A stretch of 64,000 nucleotides of DNA from Blasia pusilla (taxonomy: Eukaryota > Marchantiophyta > Marchantiopsida > Blasiales). A model generated the notes under the pieces. It ran no database searches. It was not told where the DNA came from and worked only from the letters and a program-made list of their open reading frames with translations. The position numbers and the translations under genes are program-made. Location of the stretch: positions 38,626,001 through 38,690,000 of the forward strand of contig CM114274.1 in NCBI GenBank assembly GCA_050084515.1, read 5' to 3'. Of this stretch, positions 19,820 to 32,089 are shown in pieces (within the stretch, counting starts at the first letter, position 1; each line of letters starts with the position of its first letter).

Positions 19820-22800
19820 CTTTTGCTTTGTTCGTTATCCTCATGCTTTCTCCAAACCACGTTTCGTATGTCTTTTCTTGTCTTCGGAGACTTGCCTACT
19901 TTTACTTCTATGTCATCAGAGATGGAGTTGGATTCTCCATCTACTTGCTTATCTAGTTTTCCACGCCCTGCTACAGCCGTAACCTCTCCCCCTCGTTCAC
20001 CTCCTCATCGTCGATCTCGCTATTTTCCTCCAGATGCTAATACACCCATTACACTCGCTACATTTCTTCCGGATTCTCCTCTTCTCCCTTCTTCGCCTTG
20101 TCCTATTGAGCCTATCCTGATCCATTATTACCGAATCCTTTGCCATCCCTACATATCTCATCTATGTCCTTGCTTCCAACTCCCATCTATTCTACCTGAA
20201 TCTCCCCTCTTCCTCCTCCTCCTTCCCCAACCTATTTATCCCCTCATCGTCGGCCATCACCACCTCTTGCACCTCCCACCTCCTCTCCTTGTAACCCTTC
20301 TACTTCTCCATTTGTACGAAAGGTTCGTTGCATACCTTGTGGTAAGGACTTTGCTCCTAATGGGATCAAAAGACACCAGCGGTGCTGTTGATCCATGCAT
20401 GGGCCTTCAATCCCTAACCCGATACCAACTCCTACTGCACTCCCCACAATAAGTGCTTGGAGCTGGTTAAGCCAAATTGATCTCCTTCGCTCTTTCCATC
20501 CAGGTCTTCCTCGTCCTAGACTCTACACTCGCATTCCTATTGCTCTTCGCCCCATCACCCAGCAAGCTTTGCTATTCCCATTAGAAAGGTTAGCGCGTGA
20601 CCCCAAAGATATAAATGCCTGGTATCTCCTATTACTCTTTCCACAATGGGTTTTAGTCCTCCCTCCAAGGGGGGGGCGGTACAACGGGTCATCGTGAAAC
20701 CTCCACACGTATTCAACACTTTATGTTAGGGGATTAGGAGAATCTTCAGAATGAGCATGTACTTCGAGATGAGGCCTTAGCTCGGCTCATCCCACTCAAC
20801 ATGCCAATCATGGGTCAATACAACAACGCCTTCGACAAAGTCTACTATTGGGGCAGGTTGGTGAGTTTTCACGTGCAGCTCGAGCATTGGGTCCTCTTTC
20901 TCCGGCGGTTCCAAGTGCGGAAACAGTGGCTCTCTTAGAAGCTCTTCATCCTCCTTCAAGTGGCGATGCTCCATCTTTTGTGGAAGACTATACAACAGAT
21001 CTTGACTTGGAGCTTGACTTGGAGGTTTTCACAAGGGCTTTTCTGCATACTCCTCGCTTATCAGCAAGCGGGCTATCATGGATGGTTTTTGAGCATCTCC
21101 GCGATTGCTTTATCCCAGCAGATTTAGCAAGTGGCTTTGTCTTCTATATAAGGTGTGTGCACATATGGCGGCAGGTCATCTCCCATTCTCTATCTCTAGG
21201 CTCTTAGGGGCTTGTCGTTTGTTGGCTATGGATAAGCCTCCTTCACATGTCCGCCCTTTTGGCTATTGGAGAGGTTTTATACCGCTTGGTCAGTCGATCC
21301 CTATGCTTGCAATTTCGTCCTCACTCTAGTGCCCACTTATTTCCTCATCAATTTGGAGTGGCAACTCCTGGAGGTTGTGAGGCTGTGGTGCATGGGATTC
21401 GCTCTACTCTTGATATTCATCCAGATTTGGTAGCAATTCAAGTCGATGTGGCTAACACATTCAATTCAGTTTCTCGTGCGGCCATCTTTGAGGAATTACG
21501 TTGTGCAGGAGGACAACTCGCGAGCCTCATTCCATTTGTTATCTCCTTCTATGCCTATGATACGCCCATTATCTATTCCCATCATGCTACTTCTGGGGAA
21601 TATAGTATTCTACAATCGGCTTGTGGCACACGTCAAGGTGATCCCATTGGGGGCCCACTCTTTGCCATTGCCCATTTTCGTGCCCTTCGAGCATCAGCGC
21701 AAGCATTTCCATCTTGTCTTTTCCCTTCTATTGCTGATGACACTCACATTTTAGGTCCTCCTTCTGAAGTGATTCCTGCTTATACCCATTTCCTGGAGCA
21801 ACTCTCTTTCTTAAACCTTAAAGTCCAACCTAGTAAATGTGGAGTATGATCTCCTTCATGCCTTCCCTCAACATTCACCCCACCTACTCCTGATTTTCCC
21901 ATTTATATTGAAGGGGTTAGAGTTCTTGGGGTCCCAATTGGCTTCATCGATTATGTCTCAAAGTTCTTGGATGAGGCCCTTTTGAAAGACGTGGAATGGC
22001 TTCATTTATTACCTCATCTTGGGGATCCCCAAGTGGCTTATGGGATTCTCTCCCAATGTTTTCTTTGACGTCCTTCCTATCTTCTTCGCACTTGTCCTCC
22101 CACTTCAAGCTTCTTATATCGGCTGACCTCTTTTGATGCTTCTATTTTGGCAACTTTTGGTCAACTTCTTGGCCCGAATACCTTTGAGGGAGAGGATGGT
22201 GTCTTTGCTTCACGACAAGCTATCTTGCCTATTTCTTTTGGAGGGGTGGGACTTTCCTCCACAGTCACATCTGCTCCCGCAGCCTTTTTGGGGAGTTGGG
22301 CGTTGGTAGCACCAATTATGGCTTCAAGGTTTCTCCAAGGAGATACACCTATCTTGATGGATCATATCGCCCATGTCTAGGAGGGGGACTTGTTATTTCA
22401 ACAACAACTGAGATCTGCACGAGCTCTTCTTCCTCTTGCTACACAAACAATTTTACCCCCTTTCAGTCAACTGATTACAGAAGGGCTTGATCGACTTTAA
22501 GAGCATATCTCGGAGAATCTGCATCAAATCAACTTTTCCAGCATTCTCTCAGAGGCATCCTTCGACGCTAATCGAGCTCGTCTACGTTCATGTGCGGGTA
22601 CCGGAGCGGCGGCATGGCTTACTGCAAATCCTCTTATTCTTCCATTTTGTCTTCCTCAAAGTATATTCTCGACAACTTTGCGGTTACGTCTTGGACTTTT
22701 CCATCCTTCTCTCTTAGGTGTGCTGAATTGTGTATGCGGGGATCCCATTGATGCCAAGGGTATCCATATTCTCCGATGTGCACATGGTGGAGAACGAACG

Positions 22801-23397
22801 GCCACACATGATGTCATTAGAGAGGCGGTAGCATCGGTGGCTCGTACGGCAGGATACACCGTTGGGCAAGAGCAACTCCATGTCCTACCTTCAACCACAC
22901 AAGCAACCTCTCGTCGGAGAGTGGATCTTGTTATGTCTCGAGGTGGATTCCGGACACTAGGTGATATGGTGGTTGCTGATCCAACACGTTCTGACTTGGT
23001 ATGTAGAGCCGCACATACCAAAGGTTTGGCGGCCGAAGCTGCAGCAAGAATCAAGGAGTTAAGTTATGCTGTGAGACATGCGACGGACGGACTTATTCCG
23101 TTTGCAGTGGAAGTATTCAGTCATTTACATGTGTCTTTTGATACTTTCCTGAAAACATGTGCTCACCACTCCCTCGAGAATCATCACCTTGCCCCTTCCC
23201 GTAGTCCTTCTCTCTCGGTTGTTACTACTTATTTTAGGCAATGCATCTCAGTGGCCTTACAACGTGCACAAGCCTTGGCATTAATATGTAGTGCGGGGGT
23301 GGTGGGAGGTCGCTCGCCTCGTCGTCCATTCACGTCTGACCAACCACTCGTGTTCTTGTCATATTTGTTTCAGGAAATCAATCGTGTTGCTTGTTGA
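19820..23397 (+). pseudogene. RLE-type non-LTR retrotransposon (SLACS/R2-like), ORF with reverse transcriptase and endonuclease
   Basis: One long coding region, broken by a few stops and frameshifts. The N-terminal part is Pro/Ser rich. A zinc-finger-like CIPCGKDFAPNGIKRHQRC lies near 20335-20392. A conserved pre-RT block includes SWLSQIDLLRSFHPGLPRPR. The RT is at about 21247-21849, with QVDVANTFNSV, CGTRQGDPIGGPLFA and catalytic IADDTH. After a thumb-like region the last 239 codons (22678-23397, intact) contain CVCG...GIHILRCAHGG...THD, then RRRVDLVM and DMVVADPT; this CCHC plus (K/R)PD...D arrangement is that of the restriction-like endonuclease of R2, NeSL and SLACS-type elements. The ORF ends with TGA at 23395. 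No poly(A) tail or target duplication was recognised. It lacks the apurinic-type endonuclease of plant L1 elements. The family call rests on motif order only. Confidence 0.85.
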
Positions 23398-25559
23398 GCC
23401 GGTGTTTACGTGAGCTTGTTGCCATTTTCTTTTTGCATTCTTTTATGCATTTTTTTACTCCTCTTTTGAGTTGTTATTACCTTTCTTTGTCCTCTTTTGA
23501 GGTTTATTTTATAATAAAGTGGTTTCGTTCTTCCTCACGCTAAATGGTGCTTTCTTGGTTTCTTCTCCTCATAGTTCATAGGATACTAGTATGTTGCTCA
23601 TGACATAGTTTTCTTTTTTCCTCTTCATTTAATTATGCTTAATTACCTTTAAAAGGACAAGCCTCAACAATAGAAAGATATGAAAGATATGTGGAGTTTT
23701 TCCACCGGAACCGCTACATAACCGGGAGTGGTAAAACCAGATTTCCAGCTGGTTTTCAGATATCCTATACAAAGGAAACCCCTGATTATCTGCCATTTTT
23801 TTTCAGACCAATTTGGAAAAAACTGAAATAGTTCTGACATTGAGAATGTTCTTTTGCACACAATGGAAAGGAGTTCACATAATGGTTTCTTTTCTTCATA
23901 TTTTTTAGTTCTATCAAGACCAAACAACTCATAATGTGAGCATGCACTTGGATTCATGATTCCTCCCAACATTTTGTTCATCCGCATGAATATTTCCAAA
24001 GTCTCATTCTTGCAATACTATGTCTTAGAACCAAAAAGCTTTGCAACGCTCACATTGAGTGCCACTAGCTTGACAAATGTATACATATACAAATTCCACA
24101 TGCATCCATGCTTTTTTTAATGCTAAAATTATGAAGTAAAAAGTAGTGAGATGTGAGCGTAGCATGTTATTTGACAAAGAAGCTTATCACTTTCCCATAG
24201 AACTCTTGAAACTTGGCTTGCTTGTTATTAGGCAAACATTTCTTGGTCTTATGGCAACAAAGACCAACTAAAACGAATTTACTATGTACCTCGGTTCCAC
24301 AGTTCCAAACCATGTTCTTGACCCATTCAACTCCTCTATCCCTTCACTACGTTTGATCACATCCCCCTTTGCCAAAGTAGCCAAGGTAGCCTACCTCAGG
24401 AAAGTGAGGTTATGTCTCATTTACCTTGAACGGGTTTCATTTACCTTGAACGAAAGCTCTAGGCTCCTTAAAGTTTGAATATGGAACAAGATTGCGGCCA
24501 TTGGATAGGCTAAAATGGGTTGGTAGTGAAAGATGATTGTTGTAAAAGAAAGTTGAGCAATGGATAATTATGGGATAGGAAAAGTTTGGAATTATGTAAT
24601 TGTCGTAAGTGATACGAGTAACATGTAAATTATAGCTTGGGAAATGAATGATGGTTGTGTTTGGGAAAATTATGAAAATGTATTAGGTGGAAATGGCTAG
24701 TTGGAGCTCCATGGAAGTAAGCCATTGCAAGAATACGGTTATTTGAATGAAGAAAATTAACTTTGAGGAGGGGTTGGAGAGCATGGCTTGGTTGGTTAAT
24801 GTAGACATTTGTGATATGTTTAAATAAGATGAATAAATATAAATTATGTGTGAAGACGGGCTAAGTATCATGGCTTGGTTTGGTAAGGCAAATGTTTGTG
24901 ATTATTGCAAATAAACAAAGTGAAAAAATTTATGAATTGTGTAGGTTTCTATCAATCTACCATAGAGGTCAGTCTTGTTTAGGTGGAAAGTGGAGAATTC
25001 CAAGAGTTTATTAAGGAAAACTTGGATATAGATTAGCATATATAGCAAAGTAATAGTAGTGAAGAATATAGCAGTAGTATGCAAAAATGATAGTTATAAA
25101 GATATTAGTTTGGAGGGAAAGGAATGAAAAAAAAACAAAAAGCAAGCAAATAGAATAATTTTTTTGATATGATGTGCATTATTTGTAAATTGTTAAGTCA
25201 GAGTTTTGCAAAATAAGTTGTACAAGTAGTTTGTGCAAATAGTCTATACAACCTTGCTCTATGTGGAGCTGTATTAGTGAGAGGAAAAATCAATCTAATT
25301 ACGTACTAACATTGAAGTATATCATTTCTAGTAATTGCGTAAGATAGATTGTATATTGCAGATTGCAATTCTAACTTTGGGTTCCATGCAATGAAATGTT
25401 GAATATCTTTAAGAAAATCTTTAAAGTTTGAAAGACCATCTTTCATCTTATCCTTGACATAAGAAAGGAAAATATTCACAGTCTGAATATCGTTGTAGAG
25501 TGAGGATGAGATGTTGACTTGTTAATCAAGTCTTCTATCTAGGTCGTCAATATGGTCTT
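23398..25559. other. AT-rich non-coding stretch
   Basis: The first part (to about 23560) is probably the 3' UTR of the non-LTR element and includes tttataataaagtgg. The rest is AT-rich with no conserved ORF. A 16-bp word tcatttaccttgaacg is duplicated near 24417-24450. A segment around 23690-23800 vaguely recalls the dispersed repeat (accgggagtggtaaaaccagatttcc). Nothing else is supported. Confidence 0.5.
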
Positions 25560-27600
25560 TGTCACGTCTTTTAGGAGAGATCGGTGAGATCTAGTAGGGC
25601 GCCTTTGTGAGTAATGGAGGACAAGCTTATTAGGTCGAGGATGACCTGTTGAGGCCTCGGAAAACTTGAGATAGCAGATTTCCCCTTTGTTTGGGCTCAT
25701 TTGGAGTCATATTGAGGAACTTACTATTTTAAATAAGTACCATGTTGAGTATATGATCGACTTTCTATTTTTGGTAAGTGATCATTGACCTCCTACATCA
25801 GGTCAGGAGCCAAGGAGGTGACTTGGGAGCATAGGTTACCATGGAGAGAGCTTGGGAGAGGGGAGGGGTGTACCTCAAGGAGAGAGAGAGAGAGCTTGAG
25901 AGCTCATTTTCTCTTTGTTGAACCTCTTGGCATGAGGCGGCGGAGCTATGGTTTTGCTTGCCTTGTGTGTGTAATCCGAGCCTCTCATTAGGAGAATGGG
26001 TTTGGTTTGACGATTGTGAGAGAAATTGGATCTTATTTTACAGAGAGAGAATGAGCAAGTTAGAGAGCTTCATGGGAGAGCTCGCTGTCACTCGCTGTTT
26101 TTTCACGTTGGGGGACCGTGTTCCCAACTTGATGGCTCATGGGAGTGCTCACTGGAGCAAGAGCCGTGCGAGTTTGCTGTTTTGCTTTGCTGATTTTTTG
26201 TACGGGAGAGTGGCATGCGAAAGCGCTGCCCAATTTTTTATAGGAATTGAGTATGGGGGCGGATTTCTCCATGCCGGTGCTCTCGGAAGCACCATGTAGT
26301 TTTCTGATTTGTGTTCTCATAGGTTTTACATTTTCTTTGGGAGAAATCAGCGCGGAAGCCCTGCCAAATTTTGTGTAGGAGAAAGAGACATTGGTCTTTA
26401 CGACAATCCCCTTCAATTTTTATTGAAATGTTTGATTCCAAATATTTTTTGACGCTGTTGTAGATCGTAAAGCTGTGTGATAAATGATGCACAATTTGGA
26501 GTTGCGAGAGAAAAGTTATGGTCAATCTTGCAAAACTGCCATTGCTAGGCGATTTTTAGGGTTAAATTGTTCAAACCCTAAACCAGCCTCCACGCCGTCA
26601 TAATCACCATCAACGGTCAGCAGTTACCGTTGATGGTCAACCGTAACCATCAATGGTCCGTCGTCACCATCAACGATCAACCGCTACCGTTTAGGGTCAT
26701 CCACGATCCATCGTCCATGGTCGGCTCAAAGCCGCGTTTGGCCGTTGTCCACCCTTTGGTTGCCATTACCGCCATTACGGAGTGGAGGGTCTTCCACGGC
26801 CACCGTTGATTCTCTAACTTGCACCGCCACCATGTACTTTGGGTTTGGCCGCCACCGTCATCGTAGTTTCGTCATCAACCACTGATGGCAGGCGACCTTG
26901 GGTCATTGTGTTTGAGTTTTCATTTCATGTTGCTATGTTGTGATTGGTAGCCGCTTGATGACAATCGAGTACCGTGCTGTGACGCTCGTAGCCGCAACGC
27001 GCCGCCGATTGCCACGCCGTGCCGCTCGTGGCCGCACTGCACCGTCTCAATTGCGGAGCCGCTCCTTCACCTAGGAGTAGAGCGTGTGAATTGCTGATTG
27101 AGGAGGGTATGCCGCACCCCATTCCCGAGTGCCGTGCTGTTTGTAGCCGTTCCGTGCCGCCAGTGCTGCATCGGACCGTTGGACCTGCATCGCACATCGA
27201 GGAGGTTTGAGCAACGTCAATATAAGAGGAGTACAACTTGTTGATTGGAGGACTTGTCTCCACGACCGAGTTGGGGTCGAGATTTGTAGTTGCCGAGGAG
27301 CGACATCGACATTATTGTCAGGTTACCCATTTTGGTCCCTTACCCTGCACGTCTGAGGGATTTTCGGGTATTGGGAAGTTATTTGGGATATTGGGTTTCG
27401 TGCTGATGCTAGGAGCATCGATGATGTATGGGTTTAGGGGACATGGATCTATGTGGGATGTCCAGAGTTGAGGATGGTTTGTCGATGAGACGATAGATCG
27501 ATTGATTTGCCCCATCAGGCTGCTTGTTGATGCGCAACATACGTCTCAGTGAGAGAGTATAGATTGAGTGCCGCATATTTAGTTTGAGTGGTTGAGGGAT
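25560..27600 (+). repeat. Putative 5' LTR and leader of gypsy copy B
   Basis: Collinear with 12313-10380 (minus) of copy A. Contains a GA-rich part (25850-26060), the AGCGCTGCCCAATTTT block (26221-26240), a block of alternating caccatcaacgg / ccgttgatgg words (26595-26720) that can pair with each other, and a CpG-rich gccgtgccgctcgtggccgc region (26940-27190). The boundary between LTR and untranslated leader is not resolved. Confidence 0.65.
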
Positions 27601-27619
27601 TACTAGCGAGATTGAGAGG

Positions 27620-28211
27620 GACACGAGGGCCATCATCGCATCCTTTCAGGATTTTGAGAGGCGAGGTAGTGGACCTGAGAGTAGCTCTGGAGGGTTTACC
27701 CGGAGTGGTGTGAGGTTTCGAGGGTCTTCACGTGAGAGACCACCTCGATCTTCTTCTATGTCATCTTTGGACAAGGGGGAGCGTGTAGAGGAGTGTGTTA
27801 GTGATCCACCCACCATACACATTGAATGGTCCTACCAGTTGGGTGTACGAGATGGACGATCGGGGTAGAGGACCGCAAAGGTTTTCGGGTGCTGTAGGCA
27901 CCATAGAGCTACACGACTTCATTGTAGAGTTTAGGAGTTGGTGTGACTCACAGCGGGCTAGAAACTCTAGAGAGTTCAACCCGTTTACAGCATGGAACGG
28001 TATGTTCCAACATTTAGAGAGGGACCCCATGGACGATTACCATGAGTTCTCCCATAGATATGCCCAGGAGATTGAGGCAACGCAACTCTACTATGATCCA
28101 TACTATGTGTCATGGATGGAGCCGTTCCCAAATGAGGAGGAGGAGGAGTCAGGAGAGGCTACTTCCTCTTCCACTAGTGATGTTTTAGGAGGGTCACTCG
28201 CACTGGAGTAG
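27620..28211 (+). pseudogene. Gypsy copy B gag (N-terminal half)
   Basis: The frame 27795-28211 carries GPTSWVYEMDDRGRGPQRF, TIELHDFIVEFRSWCD, NPFTAWNGMFQHLERDPMDD and YHEFSHRYAQEIEATQLYYD, matching copy A but without the stop copy A has after FRSWCD. Upstream, sequence matching the copy A gag start (SRSSGGFTRSG-like) is readable from about 27640 with a frameshift. The frame is lost at about 28200, before the Retrotrans_gag core (FVELRTSYQ-like words persist out of frame near 28260). Confidence 0.8.
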
Positions 28212-28389
28212 TTGCACCGTCTAGTTGGGTTCGTCCTAGGTTCAACCTCGTGGTTGAGTTCTTTGTTGAGTTGAGGACGAGCTACCAAGCTACCGGAAGA
28301 GTGCAAGGACGGAGAGTTTGCATGAGGCTTACGGAGCATCCATGACTTCCACAAGCGCACGGGTGAGAGTTTGCATATGGGAGGGGCTT

Positions 28390-30326
28390 ATGAACATCTC
28401 CCCTATGAGATGTTTTTTTAGGACCGCTTGCGCAACCGGTTGATCAACGTCATTGAGGGGTGACAGAGCTCAAGGAGGATATCGGGAAGCCGTGCCATAG
28501 AGACCTATGCCTTCATCATGGTATGCGATTTGTTGGTCATGTAGTCTTGGATTGGACCTCAACATGGAGGAGGAGATGGGCTACACTACAAGGTTATCAA
28601 TATGACTATTGTCGAGGTATGGGGAAGTTTGGTTGCTTGTTATGAACATCTCCCCTATGAGATGTTTTAGGACCGCCAAGAACACAGGGAGGAGGAGGTA
28701 GAGTCCCATCACCCAGACGCGCGCAACATGGGATGGAGGAGAGCGTGGCCACCATGGGTTCAAGATCATATGGAGATATGGAGGAGGATTGCCCGAGATG
28801 GAGAGGTTGTGATGCGTGGAGCATCCATAGAGTTGATCCACAACGAGGGAAGCCACAAAACATACTAGGCTTCCTCAATCTTTCACGTTGTCCGAGATGA
28901 TGAGGATGTTCGTGCGATGGACTGGGAGAAGATAGGTCATGTGTCGAGGCCACCACGAGCTCAAGGAGGATATCGGGAAGCCGTGCCATAGAGACCTATG
29001 CCTTCATATGCGGCTCAACTATTTTGCTTGTTGCCAAGGAAGATAGCACAACTAACGATTACTTGTTGGTCATAAGTAGTGGAACCCCATCATGTGCGAT
29101 TGAAGAATCACCGGAGTTGGAGATTGCATGATGTGGTTATGGACGTGTGCCTCAACATGGAGGAGGAGATGGTGCTACACTACAAGGTTATCAATATGAC
29201 TATTGTTGAGGTACTTTCTTCAAGAATGGATTTTCAGCGGAATTATTCTCCCAAGAGGAGGCGTCAGGTGTTTGAGTTTACACTAAGTTATCATCTCACG
29301 ACCTCAAGAATAGGGTTACTCTCCCAAGAGGGTGATCCCACTCAGAAGAGCGCAATCCCAAAATCATACACTCAAGAGTGACACGAGTGACTCAAGTGGG
29401 CCTAGAGATGAACCCTTGGAGGTCTTTCCTCTTTATATACTCACAAAGGATCCATTAGGTGGTCCCGTTGGGGATGAGTAAATTTGAGCTTTTATCTTTT
29501 GAGTTTCCCGATAGGATGGTGGAGCTACCTCTTTTCCTAAAGTTGGGCCCACATAAAAAGAGGAGGAGGTAGAGTCCCATCACCTAGACGCGTCGAGGGA
29601 GACGTCGGGTGTGAGGTTGGGATGGATGCTCTATGTGAGTGTGGAGTTGGAGTTCTGCGTCACGTTCAAAGTGATTGGAGAGGAGGTGATAGATACATTA
29701 GCTGAAATTCAGGAGCAGATTTCCGCTATGGCATTGAGGTTATCCGATGTGGGATCCGTGGCATCAAGATCATATGGAGATATGGAGGATCCTAGTTGGA
29801 TGTGTGGGATTGCCACGAGAGAATATCACCCGACATGAGGATGGAGGCCGCAACATCCTATAGATGAGTTCGTGGTGCAGCCAAGGCGAAAGTGCTGATG
29901 CAGAGTCCTCGACGTCTTGGTTGGTGGAGTAGTAGTTATACCCGTGGATGGGGGTTGTGATGCGTGGAGCATCCACGAGTTGGATCCATTACGTGTTCAA
30001 TTCAGAGTGCGATGTGATCGGCGACGGACAGAGGAGAGATGGAAACCTTAGCAACATTTAGGGAAGCCACAAAACATACTAGGCTTCCTCAATCTTTCAC
30101 GTTGTCCGAGATGATGAGGATCCCATCGATGGATCCCGATTAAAGTTGGTGATGTTGTTGGTGTGCGATTTTTGGTGTAAGAAGGGCGATGGGGAAGCGT
30201 TGTTTTGCATGCGACTCTTAATCTTGATGCTAAGGAGGGGCATGATATTGTCAGGCGAGCTTCACTTCACCATTGTCGCCTGTTGACTTGTTGAGCCTTT
30301 CTCCCTACCAAGGGACATTTCATTGT
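28390..30326 (+). repeat. Rearranged mosaic of gypsy fragments with internal duplications
   Basis: Several words occur twice here: tatgaacatctcccctatgag (28388, 28640), ctcaaggaggatatcgggaag (28470, 28960), acactacaaggttatcaata (28583, 29176), ggaagccacaaaacatact (28850, 30060) and gatgcgtggagcatccac/at (28810, 29957). Between 29215 and 29560 are pieces of the second gypsy family's LTR (caagaatggatttt, ctctttatatactcacaa, ctaaagttgggcccac) inside sequence of the first family (aggaggtagagtcccatcacc). Reading frames are short. It looks like repeated template switching, nested insertion with deletion, or assembly collapse. Confidence 0.7.
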
Positions 30327-30330
30327 TGGG

Positions 30331-30942
30331 GTGAGGTAGGGACCTTATAGATGCGGAAGACGTGGTCGATGCAAGGTGAACCCTCTAAGAAGTTCTCCTT
30401 TTTCAATATAAAATTATTATGTATACTCTCTCACAACATGTATCACAAATGGAAGTGCAAAGTCGATCACTTATTCGTAACATCGGACCCGCACTATTCC
30501 TAACTATAAAATCCCTATAAACTATTTTACGCTTGTACACAAGGAAGATAGCACAACTAATGTTAAACCCTACTTTAGCAGGCCTATTGATATCCATGGA
30601 TTGCTATATAAGAACATACAAAGTACAATCCCATGTCCTTCCATATGTGACGATAGGAAGAATCACCGGAGTTGGAGATTGCATGATGTGGTTCATGAAC
30701 ACATCCCCAAAGTGATAAACTAAATAGCGAGTGAACCAGTGCCTATCTACAAAGAGTACCTTGAAATGGTAAGGATTGAGGAAAGGAAAGTCGGGCACAA
30801 CTTGTGCTCCATCCCTATCCATGCTTGACAAACATTCTCTACTTTCTTCAAGAATGGATTTTGGCGGAATTATTCTCCCAAGAGGAGTAATCCACTTTCA
30901 TTGGGAAAGTAACAAGCCAAAAAATTCACTATTTTTGTATGA
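30331..30942 (-). repeat. Partial 3' LTR of second gypsy family
   Basis: Shares with 38843-40071 and 49392-50387 the words gacgtggtcgatgcaaggtg, tattatgtatactctc, ccctataaactattttacgc, cccatgtccttccatatgtg and gattgaggaaaggaaagtc. It breaks off near 30942, in agtatgactaagatgac, where the RT/RNase H remnant begins, so the far half of the LTR is missing. Confidence 0.8.
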
Positions 30943-31233
30943 CTAAGATGACAAGCCTCTCATCTCCACACCCAAACTATACAAGGGATCAGATATGTGG
31001 CCAAAATTAGGAATCCACACTTGATAAAACACACAAGATCCTAAAAACCTTCTCAGTTCTGTGACATTTTCGCATTCTCGTATCTTCCCGATGACATCAA
31101 CTTTTGCTGGATTTGGTTTTTGGCCAAAATCTCCACAGAAATGATCCACTATCACAATATGAGGGATCCCAAAGCTACACTTTTTTTCCAGAAAGAGTAA
31201 GATTGACCTCTTCTAATCTTGTAAGGATCATAT
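30943..31233 (-). pseudogene. Second gypsy family: C-terminal RT / RNase H junction fragment
   Basis: Minus-strand reading gives an HFCGDFGQKPNPAKVDVI block followed by ECENVTELRRFLGSCVFYQ and IWIPNFGHISDPLY-like sequence, the conserved connection between the gypsy RT thumb and RNase H. It continues the RT seen at 36526-36991, from which it is separated by the CACTA element. It stops at about 30943. Confidence 0.85.
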
Positions 31234-32089
31234 CACTAGAAGGATTTAAATCAAAAAACCACTATAATTTAACACTCAGTTTAGTTCTCCCGGACTCATA
31301 ACACTAACTTATAACTAGAAAACAAGTAGTATCAAAGGACTCGTCATATAGGATTTCTATCGTCAAAATGACACGTTGGCATAGATTTTTAACGGTAAGC
31401 TGGAAAGTGTACAAGTGAATAGAATCCTAGTCATCAATCTAGTGAGTATGACATGGAATTCTTACGATGCTTACGTGGATGTTTGTACGATTCTAACACG
31501 TGGTAAAGAATGAGTGGTTGAAGTACAAGTGTGACACGTGGACGAACGTTATACATGTAGTGTATACAAATATTTCCCCGCTACTATTTGACACTAAATG
31601 TAGTCATTCTAGTTAAATATTTTATATAGAATCCATTTTAAGTGTTTTATATGAACCTACTTACAGTTATTATGAACCAGTGATTATTTCTAGTTGTATC
31701 CTTGTAACTACACATAGTTATTCTTTTCAGTGTATAAGAACTTTTTTCAATGTATAGTTTTGGTATTTGATTAAAAACTAGCGGTTATATCTGGTTGTAT
31801 AATTGAAACTAAATAGTCATTCTTTCTAAATGTACAATTTTGGTATTTGATAAAAAAACGAGTGGTCCTTTCTTTTTGTATAAGTGTAACTAAGTATAGT
31901 CATTCTTTTTTAGTTCTATAGTGTTCGAATCTGATTAAAAACTAGTTCTAGTTTCATTATGTTATTAAGATTATTTCTTTTATCGTTGTTTGATTTTTTC
32001 TGTAGATTGAACAGACTATAAATTTCTATAGGAATGAATGTCTCACATACACTCATTTCAATACATTGAGTTGTGTGGTTGCACATCAT

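Larger units (their letters stand above)
25560..30326 (+). mobile_element. Methyltransferase-gypsy family, copy B (5' part plus scrambled mosaic)
   Basis: Begins TGTCACGTCTTTTAGGAGAG at 25560, the same start as copy A. The LTR/leader (to about 27600) and gag (27620-28211) are collinear with copy A. From about 28390 the order breaks down: short pieces of gag, zinc-knuckle linker and protease regions are repeated and mixed with fragments of the second gypsy family's LTR. No RT, methyltransferase or integrase is present. The right edge abuts the second gypsy element at about 30331. Confidence 0.8.

Noticed and set aside
30533-30715. Recurrent small frame MYTRKI... (also near 39074)
   Set aside because: It recurs only because the second gypsy LTR is repeated; it is not conserved between copies beyond DNA similarity.
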